A stretch of 64,000 bases of DNA. It comes from Allodiplogaster sudhausi. Taxonomy: Eukaryota; Nematoda; Chromadorea; Rhabditida; Diplogasteridae. Positions 1 to 13,700 of the stretch are shown here, piece by piece. Each line of letters opens with the position of its first letter. Position 1 is the first letter of the stretch. Below the pieces are notes generated by a model that was not told the DNA's origin, ran no database searches, and worked only from the letters and a program-made list of their open reading frames with translations. The stretch is from the NCBI GenBank assembly GCA_945643635.1, contig CALZFC010000249.1, forward strand, positions 257,501 to 321,500, read 5' to 3'. Position numbers and translations under genes: made by a program.

Positions 1-383
1 GAGAAAGAGAAGAACAGTGAGAGAGGCAGAGAGAAAAGAGAGAGGAAAGAAAGAGAAGTAAGATGTGCGCAATAACGAAAGATATATGAAGCCGAATAAT
101 GTAGCAATCTTTGCCTCGCTCGCTCTATTTCTCCTACTTTCTTCTTCCCCAGTCGCTGTTGTTCTTGCATATACAATCTTCTTTTACCCTTATTTATTTA
201 CATGTACATACATGATTGCCACTTTTCTATTACGTGCTTTCATAACGTTCATGGAATTTGTTTTTTTCATAATTCGTTACTGTAATTTCGCATCTTCTCT
301 TACAAAAACAAAGAGAAAAAAGTGTTTTCCTGCCTTTCTTTATAAATACTCGTAACTCAACCACTTTCGAAAAGTTCTATTAC
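1..383. other. AT-rich left edge, no gene seen
   Basis: The first 60 bases are a GA-rich tract and the rest is AT-rich. An open frame from 65 to 355 begins with GTG, is hydrophobic and AT-biased, and has no splice or family support, so I read it as chance. The donor of the minus-strand exon 384-536 borders this stretch, so it is probably intron of that gene. Confidence 0.4.
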
Positions 384-2013
384 CTCAATGGCTTCGCCTA
401 TTATCGCGTCCGTCTTAATAGTGGACGCCAGGTTTGGCGCGGGCGGCGAATTTTGTCCGTCGGGGCCACGTAAACATGTCGCCGAGACGGTGAGAGCGCG
501 CGACGAGTTGCCGCGATCACCGCCGGTGGGCAGTGTCTAAGAAACTGCATTAATTTCTGCTTTTCAAAATAGAGCTTACTTTTTAATTGCCGACATAATC
601 ACATGAGTATATAAAATAACAATTAGAGATCTTTTCAGGAGCGATAGAGAGTTAAAAACATCCAGTTAAACCATAAAAAAAATTACGATTCACGATTAAA
701 GTTCGTCCGTGTTCAAGACGCATTGGTTCCCGCGAGCGATTTTTACATATATTAATGTATATATAACATGCATACAAATGTACATTGCCGGAATATGGAA
801 AGTGGCTTTTATTTTATTTTAATTTATTTTTTCGGATCTCTTTTGGCGCATTTCATTTGCTGACCCGGAGGTTTTGTGTGGATTAAGACGGATAAAGTAA
901 AGGGGTATCCTAAAGTCACTGCTTTGTTGAGTTGCTCGAAGAAAAAAAACCAATTGACCATAAGCATGATGTGAGTGGAGTCGGCGGAGAGCGCCGGCCG
1001 CCGCGGCACCAGCTCGAATCTGCACGCCGTAGCGTCCACCGAAGACTGCACTGAGACCGACGCGCCGCCGCCCGAGTCCTTGAAATTAATTGATTATATG
1101 AATTAATTAATTAATTAATTAAAAGAATAATATATTGAAAATTTTTTTACTACTATTGTTTCCCCATTTCCTTATAAAATTTCTTATTCGCGCAATAACG
1201 TGTACACCTTATTAAACTATTGTCGCGCATTTTATTTTCACTGCTAATTTCCGAGCGCTCTAACTCTTCTTTGTTTCACAAAAACAACAAAAAGTTTCAC
1301 TACTTGCACCTATGTATGTATTTGATTTGCTGAACAGGAGGTTTCGCGAAAATGAGGACAGGTAAATTAAATGTGCATCAGTGACGCTTGTTAGAAGCGT
1401 AGAAATGTCCTAATTCAATTGAGAATGATTAAAATTAAATGTCTTCATTATCCCTGTTTTTTTAAAATAAATTTTCGCGCCTTTTATTTTCTCTGTTAAT
1501 TTCCTGACGCTCTAACTCCACTCTAGTTTCAATCTGAAAGTCTCATGAAAACAACAGCTTGAGCTGTTATCGTGTTTTGTCATCAAATTGCTTTTATGCT
1601 ATCGTAGAGCAACAGTTTTTTTTTATAAAGCTACTTTCGTGACAATTCCATAGTAATTTCCTGTTGCTCCACTCTCCATTTCCAATTTTCGCGATCTCAT
1701 CTCATTTAAGATTGTTTTCTTTATAATTAAGTACTCCCTCTCTCTATCTTTTTCTCTCTAACCCTTTTCTCTCTCTCCCCTTTCTCTCTCTCTAATTCTC
1801 TATCTCTCTCTCCTCTTTTCTCTCTCTCTATATTTCTATCTCTCCCTCTCCTTCTCTCTCTCTCTCTTGCTCTCTCTCTCCCTCTCACTGCTTCTCTTCC
1901 GTGCAAAATAAAAGAACCTGAATGGTCGCAACAAGTCGAATGGGCCCTTTGGCCGTTCCGTTTCCACCGCACTCTCGCACGTCCACCGTTCCATTCCAGG
2001 CACCCGCGCTGAT
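384..2013 (-). CDS. A2M-family-like protein fragment, MG4 region (three exons)
   Basis: Three minus-strand exons fit together in phase 0: 2013-1918 (acceptor TTTCCAG, donor CAG|GTTCTT), 1078-959 (acceptor TTTCAAG, donor ATG|GTCAAT, with an alternative donor at 951) and 536-384 (acceptor TTTCTTAG, donor GAG|GTAATAG). The first two read as a macroglobulin MG4 domain: WNGTVDV, then GPIRLVATI, then a VDATACRFELVP strand and THIMLMVNW. This order of beta strands matches MG4 of alpha-2-macroglobulin, CD109 and TEP proteins, which are secreted or surface-anchored protease traps and opsonins. The third exon is Ser/Pro-rich with an NSS sequon; its domain is unclear. No thioester motif is present because that part would lie off the left edge. 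The MG4 reading is by eye. The fragment may belong with the exons at 61-64 kb or be a separate paralogue. Confidence 0.45.
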
Positions 2014-5000
2014 CTGGAAATAGGAAATTCATTAAAGATTGAAGCATGATTGATTATTTATCTTATCCTTTTCATTCTTTCTTGGAGCAATACCTCGGAA
2101 GTATCTTGGAACAATTGATTATTTGCAAACTTTTTAGTAGCACTTTAACTCGCGAATTTCACTGGCAGCAACATTTCTGCTTTGTTTACTTTTTCTCGAC
2201 CAAAAGCGATGTCTGTTTCTGGAAGGCAGCTGCTTTGTGCCTTATGAAAATGTATATTTTGTCTGATCTTCGTTCCAAGAAAACCAAATATGTCCGCGTT
2301 TTGGGGTGGATTCGCAGAAGAAATAGGAATGAGGATTCAGAATGAAATGGTCAGGTGCTTCTATGATCTACGACGAGTTGGATTTGCATCTTATTAATTC
2401 CGGCAATGTCGAATCGCGTCCACCGCAAAGTCAAAGATTAGAATGCGATCTCTCGGAGTATCCAAGTGAGCCTTCCAATATTCCCGGATATTCTTCCGGT
2501 TTCGAATGAGTGATTTTAGTCACCTTACAATGTTTTTTTCATATATTCATGTACACTTTTTGTATTTGTAAATCTTTGCTACATTCAGCGAACCCGTGTA
2601 ATGTCTGGCAAAACAAGCGTGGGAAGGCTACGAATTCGACGAAATTGTCGGTTGCTTGCAAACTTTCACCTGGAATTCGTATAACGCACTAGTGTCTGGA
2701 TGAGTGTTATGAGCAGGAAGGAGGAACCAAATTTTATAAAGAGGGAGGAGCTTGAGAAGGAAAGGAAGTTTCATGTTTCACACACACAACATTCTTCTTT
2801 TTACTCGCGCAACTAAGTTACATTTATTCGGAAATTCTTTTTGCTTCGATGAACTATTCTTATTTGTAAAAAAAAATCAGAAAGAATAACGACCCCAGAA
2901 GTGAATGAGTGATATAAATTGTGCACGAATAGAGGAAGGAAATAAAATGTTCACCCGAAATCTGACCCTGTGAACATTTCTGCCTGAATAAGGCATTTTT
3001 CATGAGAGCAAGGGGTGGACAGAGAGAGAGTGAGAGTGAGAGAGAGCGTTAGAGAGAAAGAGGAGAGTAAGGCGAGAAGGAGAGAGCGGAGGGAAAGTGA
3101 GAGGGATTACAAGGTCCCGATACTCGGGCGTTCATTAGTTGCCGTTCTTCACAAGGGATGGACGTTTTGTGACAACCCGGTTTTTTTTACGCTTTGTTCG
3201 CCTACGCAATTTCGAGCGCGTTTTATGCATGCAATGAACTTCATGTAGAGTTGTCAATGATGAATGCAATTGCAGAGACAAGTTTGCTTTGAATTTTTTT
3301 TTTTAATATTTTTTATAATTTTAAATTTTTTTTCGCTTTACTAGGCAAGCCATTAAGATTCCGCGTCGAGTGTTTCGAATGATGGGCTGGCCAATTTTGC
3401 TGCATTTTTCATTATATCTTTTTCTGAAAATTCCAAAATAGGAATAGTGTGCCCACTGCTAAAGTAGGTGATGGCCAAATTGACAGATCGCTTCTGGGAA
3501 GGCGGACTTTTGATAAACGAAATTAAACGGAGCATTCATCCGTCGTTCCTTTCTGTAGCAGAATTGCCTCTCTCACCCTCTATCTCTCTATCTCTCTCTA
3601 TCTCTCTCTCTCGCTCTCTCTTCCTCAATCTCCCTCCAATTTCGACGTTCTCTGTATATGTCCTCGTTCTCCTTCCATCTATAGCTTTATTTCAAGTTTC
3701 TAAACTAACCTGGCTCACCGCCGCCACCCCACCCCATGTTTGGTCTAAATAAACCCTCGTGTGGGTGCTCCTTTCCACCCTTCGTATTTCTTCTACCGTA
3801 TCTCACTTGGTCTTTCTTAGCTTCTTTTCTCTGATCGGGACATACAGATTATCCTTTACGGAATAGTAATTGCCAATTGAAAAGGCTTTTTCGAGAAATC
3901 CTACGAAATAGCCGGCAGATCTATTGAACTGACTGATATTTGGAGAAATTACTGCCATTCAACAGCTATTGAGGGAAGCCTAAATCTATACATATTATAT
4001 AGTTAATAAGATGCAGCATTACGTATAACCCTGTAGAGCTTCCTGAGATGACAGATAATTCAGATTCCATTCAAAGAAAACTTGTATGGACACATAATTT
4101 TTTTGCGCAAATATTTTGCTTTGCTTCAATTGAAGATGTTCCAAGACTAGTTTGTGATCAGCTCAAAACTCATTCAATTTCTTAAAAAAAATTGTTTGAA
4201 AGCGAAAAAAAGATTTATTTAAGCAGATTATATTTCCTCTGTTTCTCTTTGTAATGCAACATAGGATTGTTAGGCATTCCGGGACCACCCACGTCGTGGG
4301 AGAAACACTTTGCCTTTCCATCTCAGATGTCTATTGTCTGGTCTTGGGGGGGGAATGCACCCAATTGTCTTTCTACCATCTCACGCTCTGCTGCCCGGCC
4401 ATTTTCTCTTTCCCTCTCTCTCCCTCTCTCTCTTTCTCTCTCTCCATCTCCTTCTCGCTCTCTCATCTCTTTATTCTCCCAATTAAACCATCCTAATCGG
4501 AACAACCGGAGACAGAAGAGTTCAAATGTCTGGCTGTCATCACGGCTGCCCCAGACAAGTCTTGAACGCCCTTTCCGGCATGTTTGCTTCCTTTACTTTC
4601 TCTTTTTCTCTTATTCTCTCTTACTCTCTCTTCTCTCTTATTGTCTCTTCTCTCTCTTTCTCTCTGTTCTCTCACTCTCCTATCTCTTCTTCCTACTTTT
4701 TTAGAGACCTCACAATGAGCACAATCAGACAGGCGCATGCCAGATGGGAACGAGGTCGCAGTGTGCAACTTCATCAAATGTTTTCCTCGCAGTTTGCAGT
4801 TTGCACTCTCTCTCTCTCTCTCTATCTCTCTTCCTCTCTCTCTCTCCCTCTCTCTCTCCCTCTCTCTCTCTCTCCCTCTCTCTCTCTCTGTTTCTATCTT
4901 TCTCTCCTCTCTTACTCTCGCTCTCACTCTCTCTCTGTATCGTAGCGGCTCTCCCTCATCCATTCTGCTAATGCTTGCTTATTTCACGTGTATGTAAGCA

Positions 5001-5262
5001 TGAAAATTCAAATGAAATAGATTCCTGCGCCTAACAAAAAGTTCTGTCCGCTTGATTACTGGCAATCGCACGTTCCCTTTAGCGCCCCCTGCTGAGCTGA
5101 CAGATTTGGCGACGATCTCACTCTCTTTCTCTCCTTCTTCTCTCTCTCATTCTCTATTTCACTCTTTCTCTCTCACTCTCTTTTTCTCACCCTTTTCTCC
5201 CTCAATACTTCCTTCTATCTCTATTTCTTGTTTTATCTCTCTCTTGCTCTCTCCCTCTTCTT

Positions 5263-5298
<36 letters not shown>

Positions 5299-7381
5299 TC
5301 TCTTTCTCTCACTTTCTATACTTGGGAGTGTCATTCATGCTTGTGATATGAGAAGTCATCTCATGCGGATTAGCAGGGGAGGGGGGATGTCTATGTGTAC
5401 ATATCCATTTGAGATACTCTGTAGACAAACATATGTTCGCAAAAGGGCATGCAACCCCCCCCCCTTTCCCCTCCCTCACCGGATTAGATTCTTTCTCTCT
5501 CTTCCTCCTTCTCCCTCCAGTCTCTCTCTCTCCCTCTCTCTCTCTCTCTGTCTCTAATCTCTAAGTCATTCTCTCTATCTCTCACTCTTTCTCTCTCTCA
5601 CACTTCCGTCTAGAAAATCAAGCAGAAATTAGATCAGTCAGGCGTCGTGTCCAAGAATCCCAGTTCGAAATCTCGCCATCGAATATCGAATGAGACATGC
5701 GGAGCAACATTAAATGCACACTTGTCTCGAGTCCTTTCGAGGCTGTGCACCAAAGTCATAAAATGTTCACAATTTAGGATTAAAACTTGAGTCATCCTTA
5801 AAATCATCCCTAGTTGCGCGCAAATTCAAATCGCAATTATTTTCTCAGCAAAGTTCCTTCAGGCCATGCATTACTTCGCTCTCCACTTCGTTCATTAATT
5901 TGCTACATCCTTGTACAATTGAATTAGTCTGCCACGTTTTTTTTTGTATCTTGGCTTAGAAATTGTCTAGCCCCGAGCTGGCGACAATTTCAGAGTAAAG
6001 GAGTAATTTTGATTGCCGCGCTCTTTCCATGCTCTCTTTCTCTCTCTCTCTCACACACTCTCTCTCTCCCTTTCTCTCTTTCTTTCTCTCTCTCTCTCTC
6101 TCTTTATCTATCTCTCTCGCCTCATCTCTCGCCCTCTTTTTTTAACAACTGCCTTTCCCTCCCCTTCTCTCCTCCTGAGCCAATCTGGCTAAGCGCCACC
6201 ACACCGACGAATTCGACTGCTTCTCATGGCCTTTCCAAGGCTCCACGACGCTTCCCTATTTCAATCAGGCCATCCCTCCCTCGCTCTTTATGCGAGTCCA
6301 TTTATATCTTTTAATCTCTCTACGCTCTCCGTATTTCTCTCTATAGCCACTTACTTATCTCTCTCTCCACTCTCTCTTTCTCTCTCTTTCTCTCTTTCAC
6401 TCTCTCTCCCTTCATCTCCTCATCCAACTCTCACTTGATAGTGGCATCAATTTCAAGCACTTACCGCTTACTCACTCGAACGGACCTTTAGCTTTTCTTC
6501 TTCTTCCATTCTCTTCATTCCAGCTTCTTGACCTTTCTCGAAGGCAAAACTATCGCCTAAAGCTTTGCCGCTCTTGACTACGAAATGGTAGTTAGGATCT
6601 GTTTAAGAAGAGAGAGAGAGAGAGAGACAGAGAGACAGAGAGACAGAGAGACAAACAGACAGAGAGAGATAGACAAGGAAAGAGAGAGAGAAGAGTTTGA
6701 CAGATTGAAAGAGACTGAGGGTGAGTGAAGAAGAGAAATTCTGAAGGTGAAGAAATTGTAGTAAATCCGGAATCTGTACCAAATTGTTTGGTTCACTTTT
6801 ATGAGTCCTTGAAGCAGCGTGTATCGTTTACAACTTTTTTCCCCAGACAAAACCGTTTTTGCATACAATCGTGAAACTGTCGAGCTAAAGCCTTTACTCA
6901 TCGTCAGAAAAACTAGCAAGGGCGGAACAATTTCTCGCGCAATTATTCTATCCATGCGCATCAAAATAATTAGATTTATTTATTTCTTAATTATGCAACG
7001 CATATGTGTTCTGTTTTTTTGTCTATTAGACTTTGAGTCGCGCATAGAATTGATGATATTTTGATCATAATTGCCTTACATAATTCATACTTTTTTTTTA
7101 AAAATTATATCGCCTCTTTTTTTGCACAGCAAAGGTGGAGGGAGGTGAGGGGTAGAAGGCGTGTTCATTCTTGGGATAAGGTCCTGTTATCCCCCGGGGG
7201 ATTAGAGAAATCCCATACTTCTAGAGCGGCGCCGAGATGCGATTAACGCTCGGAAGATTTTTTTAAGACTTGCAATGCATCCTGCCCGCTTTTGCAAAGC
7301 AATGATATGGGCGAATGAACAGTGAGGGAGAGAGAGGAATTATAGAGACAGAGACGGAGAAATAGAGAAGGAGAGGCAAGC

Positions 7382-7440
<59 letters not shown>

Positions 7441-8848
7441 CGAAAGACGAGAATCATAACGAACTCTTGAGTGATTAAGCTCTCCGTTCATTTATGAGCG
7501 AAGAGACTTTCGATGGGTAGAAGCTCCACAAAATGACGCCCGTTCGATGGAGGACGCGGAAGAGGGAAAAGCAACAGAATTAGGGAGAAAAGATTGGACT
7601 CAGAACGGAAGAAGAGGAGAGGGAAGTAGGAGAGAGAGAGAGAGGGAGAGAAAGGGATTTGAGTACGAGACAGACAGTGATAGGTGGAGTGATGGAGAAA
7701 GAGATAGAGCGAGATAGAAAGAGGGAGATAGAGAATGAGAGAGAAAGAGAGAGAAAGAGAGAGGCAGAGAGAGAAAGAGAGAGAGAGAGAAAGAGAGAGA
7801 AAGAAATAGAGAAGGAATGAGTGATGTGAGAGTTTGGCTTGGCCACCCGCAGGAGCGTTCAATGCCAGCCGACGAGGACCACCCAGGCTTTTCTCAAACT
7901 TCGTTTCGCTGGTATTTGCAGAAACTTTTCCCAGCGTCCGCTCGGATAACGGCGCTCCCGGCAACCAGACAAAGGCGTGTGAAGCAGACTAGTTGACAAT
8001 TCTAAGGAGAGACGAGGAGAGAGAGAGAAAGAGAGAGGGAGAGGGAGTATTAAAGAGAAAGGGAGAGAGTGATATAGAAGTTAGAAAGAAAAAGAGGGTG
8101 CAAAAGTGAGAGAAAGAAGGAAAGAAAAGTGACATGTGGACAAGGAAAGAAAGTGTTTACAAAAGTCAAACAGCAACTCTTCCGCCGCATTCCGGCAGAG
8201 TTGACCTTGAGCCATGTGTCGCCTCTATTTGTCCTTGTAATTCCCAACCTACCGACACTTTTATTTCTTTGCACGATCTTTAAATACTTTGTTTTCGTTT
8301 ATATTGTTATTTTTCCTTTTCTTGCTTTTAAGCGGGTTTTCAATACAACTATTCCCAATCACTTTCTGAATTTGTATCTCGCATTCAGGCAATTTCCCAA
8401 TGGGCGATAGTCTGGATATCAAATTTCTCTTGTACAAAACATTTCGATTGTAGGCCTGCAAACGTTTGCTTGTAAGACAAGAGCATAAGAACAAATGTTT
8501 TATGCAGTGCCAAAACATTCTTACATTGACATTTCTCAAGAAGGAATGAGTCCCCTTTCTCTCATGGCACAGGGACTGACGAGTAATTGAGCAGCAGAGG
8601 AAAGGAGGGGGGGATGGTATCATGAAGTGCATGGAAAAGGGCGAGGAAGGCTGGCGAGAGGGCCGGTGCTGGCTGGCCAAAACAATGAATGAAAGATGAA
8701 GGGAAGAACGGCCATTCAGTGGTGGAGTCTTCTTTCTCGGCATCTCGAAAAGAAGATATGTACAGTAGCCGATGGGGATGCGAGAGTTGGAAAGGTGCCA
8801 AAAAACGGATGATGTCATAACGAGTAGAAGAAAGCATCACTGACTCAC
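2014..8848. repeat. CT/GA microsatellite-rich interval, no supported exon
   Basis: Long imperfect (CT)n tracts lie near 3565-3640, 4400-4480, 4575-4690, 4800-4940, 5110-5326, 5490-5605, 6030-6140 and 6350-6420. (GA)n tracts lie near 3015-3105, 6605-6710, 7322-7440, 7620-7830 and 8010-8120. Every long frame here is a Leu/Ser or Arg/Glu shadow of these tracts. Non-repeat islands (2040-3000, 3640-4400, 5630-6000, 8130-8840) show no exon with good splice sites that I can defend. The interval may be intron or intergenic, depending on whether the minus-strand exons on either side belong together. Confidence 0.6.
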
Positions 8849-10706
8849 TTCAACGAATAGGAAGCAGAAAAAGAGAGAAGACGCCTCGTAACAGCCAAAG
8901 AGCGTCAACATGAAGGCGACTCTCTGTAAATTCGATTCTATAATTTATAATCATAATCCAGAAATAACGGTCCCACAAATGGCACCTACAACGAAGAGAA
9001 GAAGCCATTCACGATCGGATGCCACGCTCTGAAAAGCATCTTGTCGGCCGTCGGAGCGAGTGGCTTCTGATTCGCTTTTATTTTAGTGTGTCTACAGTAT
9101 TCCAATAATTTTAGTGCGCCTACAGTACGCCTTCCTCATTTTTAGTGTGACCTTACCGGAGTCCAGTGCTGCGGGGGCAAATGCGTTGTTCTCTCATCGC
9201 CGTCGATCGGATCGCCAACTGCGCGCGAAAAGGGACGCGGCGTGTCGTGAAGTGACGCGTTGAACGCAGCATATTCGCTGAGCAAGTCCTGGATCTAGAA
9301 GTGTAATTTGGTAAATGACAGGATCGTGATGCACTCATGTCACCAAAATATCCTGAGAGACCCACTAGATATAAATTACTGCTCACTCGCATGCTATTGA
9401 CGTATCGATTGATGACGCGCTGCTGCGCCGAGAGTGACGAAGTCGAAAAGGGCGGAGGTGGCGGCGGCACGATGGGCGCGCGCCGGAAGTAGGGCGTGTC
9501 CGGCAGGAGATGGTAGGGCGGCGCGAGAGGGAGGAGATAGGGCGCGGCCGAGAGACGAGGCGCGAGGGGATGCACTGGGGTCTGAATGAGCGCATCGCTT
9601 AATCCCCGTTAAATAAGTAATCAATTAATCCATCAGAGATCGGTGCAATTAGTATACAGTATGCTCCTTGGGCATACCGTAATCCACATGGTCCACGAAT
9701 CTTACCATATCCTGTAGCATCTCGACGCTTCCAAAGTCGTAGATCTCCTGAAGCTCGAAGGCGCTGCGGCATTCGGCGTGCGCGCCCACGCGCTCTGGCG
9801 AAGGAATCGGCGATGCGTTCTTCTTCCACTCGGGACTCACGGCGGCCTTGGCGAGGACAGCACGGGGCGAAAGGTCCTGATGGGAAGAGATTGGCGATGA
9901 GGGGGATTACGGTAAAGCACAAGACACCTTTCGTGACGGAGGCGATACGCGCTGAGACGGCAAAGCGTTCGGCAGTCCGTGCGCGCGCTCCAGACGAGCG
10001 CATTTCTGCAGATTCAATCGATATATTACCGTATCTTGCCATTAGCACACCTTTAAAGATTAAGCTAGCTGCCCAATCTCCGGACATATTTTGGTAAGAA
10101 TATATACCGAATACCGTCGCTACGTTTTTGTCGAGCAAAGTTACGGTATCTCCTTCCGTTTTTCGCCACCTTTCCGCCCACGCCGGCCAGCCGAATGCGG
10201 CCGCGCGACTCGACCAGCGTCCGCATCACCTCGGCATGCGTGCGAAGGAGCGCAACGCGCTGACGAGGCACCTCCGAAGACACGTCGCGCACGTTCACGA
10301 CGGTCGCGAAGCTGGAAAGGGAAGCAATGGAGAGTCGATCAACTAATTTTGGATAATCGATTTATCTTGTCGATATGATTCAATCGATACGTTCGCATTT
10401 AATCGATACAGTTGCCCGCTCTACGTTTCTTTTGGCATTTTGTTCCATTCGAAGTGCATACGGCAGATCCAAATGCATTTCCAGGCCATAATGCTTCTGG
10501 CGAACGGGCGGAATCGAACTCGCGCAGTTGAATTACAAATCGCGCCACTTCGCCACTCGGCCACGCTGCTTCCCGTACCGGCTGAGCTGCTGCGCGATCG
10601 CGCTATTCGAGATGGCGGCCGCCGTGCACGAGCGGGGCAGCCCGACGAGCAACTCGGGAGGCCGGCGAACGGGCGGCGGAGGAGGACGCGGAGGGGAGAC
10701 GCGGGG
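8849..10706 (-). CDS. hypothetical protein, seven-exon chain, partly proline-rich
   Basis: Seven minus-strand exons join without a frame break: 10706-10579, 10311-10170, 9876-9706, 9581-9387, 9294-9157, 9028-8990 and 8923-8849. Acceptors include TTTCCAG (twice) and TTTTCAG; donors include GTAAGA, GTAAGG, GTGAGC and GTGAGT. The GC-rich exons stand out from AT-rich introns. Recognisable stretches are a PPPPPV segment with PPELLVGLP, then QRVALLRTHAEVMRTLVE, then SPEWKKNASPIPSPE with ELQEIYDFGSVEM, then a Pro-rich block IVPPPPPPFS, then NRYVNSMRIQDLLSEYAAF. The last two exons are short and hydrophobic (WLLLFV, VAFMLTLFGCYEA) and are the weakest calls. VALLRTHAE faintly recalls a nuclear-receptor ligand-domain helix, but the rest does not support that. 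I do not recognise the protein. The start and the 3' end were not found. Confidence 0.5.
9080..9152. repeat. degenerate tandem repeat of about 30 bp, 2.5 copies
   Basis: TTTTAGTGTGTCTACAGTAT, TTTTAGTGCGCCTACAGTAC and a partial TTTTTAGTGTGACC follow one another. The run lies in the putative intron between the exons at 9294-9157 and 9028-8990. Confidence 0.55.
10499..10570 (-). repeat. tRNA-like sequence, likely SINE head
   Basis: On the minus strand a perfect pol III A box TGGCCGAGTGG (10553-10563) is followed by a B box AGTTCGATTCC (10510-10520) at normal tRNA spacing. The acceptor and anticodon arms do not pair well, so a working tRNA is unlikely. The same A box occurs in the tRNA-like copy at 21381. 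It lies in an intron of the hypothetical minus-strand gene. Confidence 0.5.
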
Positions 10707-13700
10707 CTGGAAATGAGAGGATTTTAATGTTGAAAATAATAAAGAGGGATTTGAAAGTCAAAATGAACTATGGTAGAAAGAGATGAAAAGGAAATATTTT
10801 TAAATCATGGCTTTCAAGACAAAAAAAACCAAACCTGAACGAAATTTGGCAGGGGAGGCGAATGGAGAGCAATTTTGGTGAGGGATTTTGAAGAAACTGA
10901 AATTTATTTTTCTTAGTTCTTAGAAAAAATTGTTCGATTGTAAATGTCAAGGAGTGAAGGCGAAAATACTTACCCATATTTACAGAGGCAAGGGTAGTAG
11001 GGTAATGAGTAAACCAATCGCAATTGGGGAAGAGTGGCAAAATGAGAGGGGCAAAAGGGAGAAAAGAAGAAGAAGAGGCGAGAGCGTTCTGAAGAGTCGA
11101 CCGATCCGCGCCAAGATGGCGAGGATAACTGATGAAGCATTTAGAAATGCAGCTGAAATCATATCTAATTAGTTATGACGATAACCGTAACTTCGTAAAT
11201 GTAATAGTACACATATAAAAAAGTACGTTTTTCTATATTTATGTATATTTCATGAACAAACTGTCAAAATACACATGAAAAAATTAACATAAATTGCAGA
11301 AGAAAAATTAGCAATGAAATAGCTTCCAATCAAAATGACTCTTTTAACGGTTCATTTTGTAGAGCCCACTTGTTCACTTGGAGATATATCTTGCTTATGG
11401 CGTCAGAGCGAGCGCAGCGAGTAACTGGCCCTGTTTGGGGTTCTTGGCTTTGGCTCTAATTTCACTTGCCTCTTCCTCTTCTTTTCGAAGCATAAAGAGA
11501 GGGTGAAAACGTTTCGTTGCAATTGCTCTGTTGTTACATTCTTCTGAAAACTGGCATCGAAAGCCTTAAGCGTCAATTCATGTCTCGATGCACTGGCAAA
11601 CCGCAATTACAGACATCCACGGCTCATACTAAGTGCTAAACTCTAAACAAGGACAAAACAAATGCCAATTCCTGTTCGTCACGTTCGAAAAGCCACTATG
11701 CACAATTTTGGCGAAATATAAAAAAACCGAGCCCGCTGGACTGATGGTGAGATTCGTGTTTACCCCCTCGATCATGTAATCCGGGCTATCATATAAATAT
11801 GGTGCTGATAAATTGAACTTTTCGGCCAGCCCAATCATGCTCATTCGGAAATTTTTTTTAGCAACAACAAAACTTAAACTAATATACAACAACAAAATTT
11901 AAACTAACTAATATATAACTTAAACTAAATTTTAGAAAAAATGCAATGAAGGACATGGGCCCAGCCTGGGAAATCTCTATGTTCACGTGCCTCTCGGAAC
12001 ATCGCTCATATTGAGGATTTTGCAAAGAAATCTTTTCTCTGATTTCACTTGCTGGGTTATTTGTTACTGATAAAGCATCACACTTTGTTTTTCTTCATTA
12101 CCCTGGCTGCCGCCCTGGGGCCGAGGCACTGTGTTTTGTATGTGGATATGAATTTTTTTGCATTTCGAAAATTGAATGCGAAAAACTAAAACAAGTTTAA
12201 TTTATCCATTTGAATTACTTTTTTACATGTATTCCTTATCTGCTTACTTTAGTGCACTCATGGAGCAAATTATTGACTCTTTGTTGGCCATAATATTCTT
12301 TCTGATCTTGGTAATCTCCTAATAAACATACAAATACTAATTTTCTCTGCGTAAATCTTTGTCAGAATCGAGAACCTGCACGATTTTCCACCAAAAATAA
12401 ATGTTTGACTATTGCCGTTCTTCGTACGATTTGGTTTGATTAAGTGACCATAAACTCATTTGCAACTTCCTCCCTTTTTTCTCGGAACACCGTGAGAGAG
12501 GAAAGGTTTTTGATGAGAAAAAGTGAGTTGTGCTAGTTCGTTTTTAATAATTGCTTGTTGCAATTTTGTGCTTCGTAATCAACTGTGGATGTCACACTGT
12601 GGGTTTCGCCGAGCTACATATGTTAGTCTCTTTTCATGTGAATATATATGATATACTCTTCTAAATATATGTACTCTTCTAAATGCTCTTTTGCGATGAC
12701 TTAAGGAGAATTCGTTCTGCTTTCTTTTTTGATGGCTCACACGTTTCATTGGGACGTTCAGCGCTTTCTTTCTATTTATGTCTCTGTCTTTATCTCCCTG
12801 TTTCTCGTTCTCTCCTTGTCTTTCTCTCTCTCTCTCTCTTTCTCTCTCAAACCCTCTCTCTCTAACTCTTTATGTTTATATTTCCCCACTAAACTCTCGT
12901 TCCCCTCACAGCTCCCGTCGGCGTTCCGCGACTTATTAAAGCAGAAAAAAAGTGTGAAAGGACATGTCACTCCTGCACCTATCCAAGGCAGCTGACAACT
13001 GCAAGGGAACGCGAAGAGGTTTCGGTTACAGGAGGGAAGCTGTGAAGTAGAATAGAGAGAGTGGTGAGAGTGTGTGAGAGAATGAGAGTGAGGGCAAGAG
13101 AGAAAGAGTCAGAGAGAGAGTGATAAAATACAACTCAGGTTCGCGTGGTTGCAGCGAACCGACTCAAGGAGACAGAAGTAAATTGTTTGATTTATTTCTT
13201 TTCAATAAGAGTAAGAAGAAAGGAGTACTTATTGTCAGTAGCGATAGTTCATGTGACTCTTGTTCTTTCGCTACATGAATGCCTTGATTGTTTTGCATGA
13301 TGTAAATACTTCCGTCTGGGATTGCAGAAGGAGTGCTTGAAAGAGGAGACGGGGAGAAGTAGATAAAAAAGAAAGAAAAGAGAGAGGAGGGATGAAGAGA
13401 GAGAAGAGGGAGAGAGAGTCGACAGAGAATCAGTGAAAGAGTGAAAGTGAGAGTGAGAGAGCGAGAAGTCGCAAATCTGCAAGAGCGGCCGCGTTCAATC
13501 ATCGTCAAGAGTTCTGTGTACCTTGCTGCATCCATAAAAACAGAGATTGTTCGTGTGTCGGTAATGAAAAGAAGAAGGAGAACAAGTCCTCCTCTCTCAC
13601 CCTTTTTCTCTTTGTCTCCATCCCTCCATACCTCCCTCTCGCTCTCACTCTCTCCCTCTCTCTTTCTCTCTCTCACTCTCTCTCTCTCTCTTTCTCTTTC

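Noticed and set aside
2342..2509. 55-codon plus-strand frame (MKWSGASMIYDELDL...)
   Set aside because: Looks protein-like and follows a CAG, but no upstream exon joins it and no family was recognised.
3353..3535. 60-codon minus-strand frame ending FETLDAES
   Set aside because: Could be a last exon, but splice context and neighbours do not support it.
7189..7202. Perfect palindrome ATCCCCCGGGGGAT
   Set aside because: Isolated short palindrome with no repeated copies or neighbouring feature to give it meaning.
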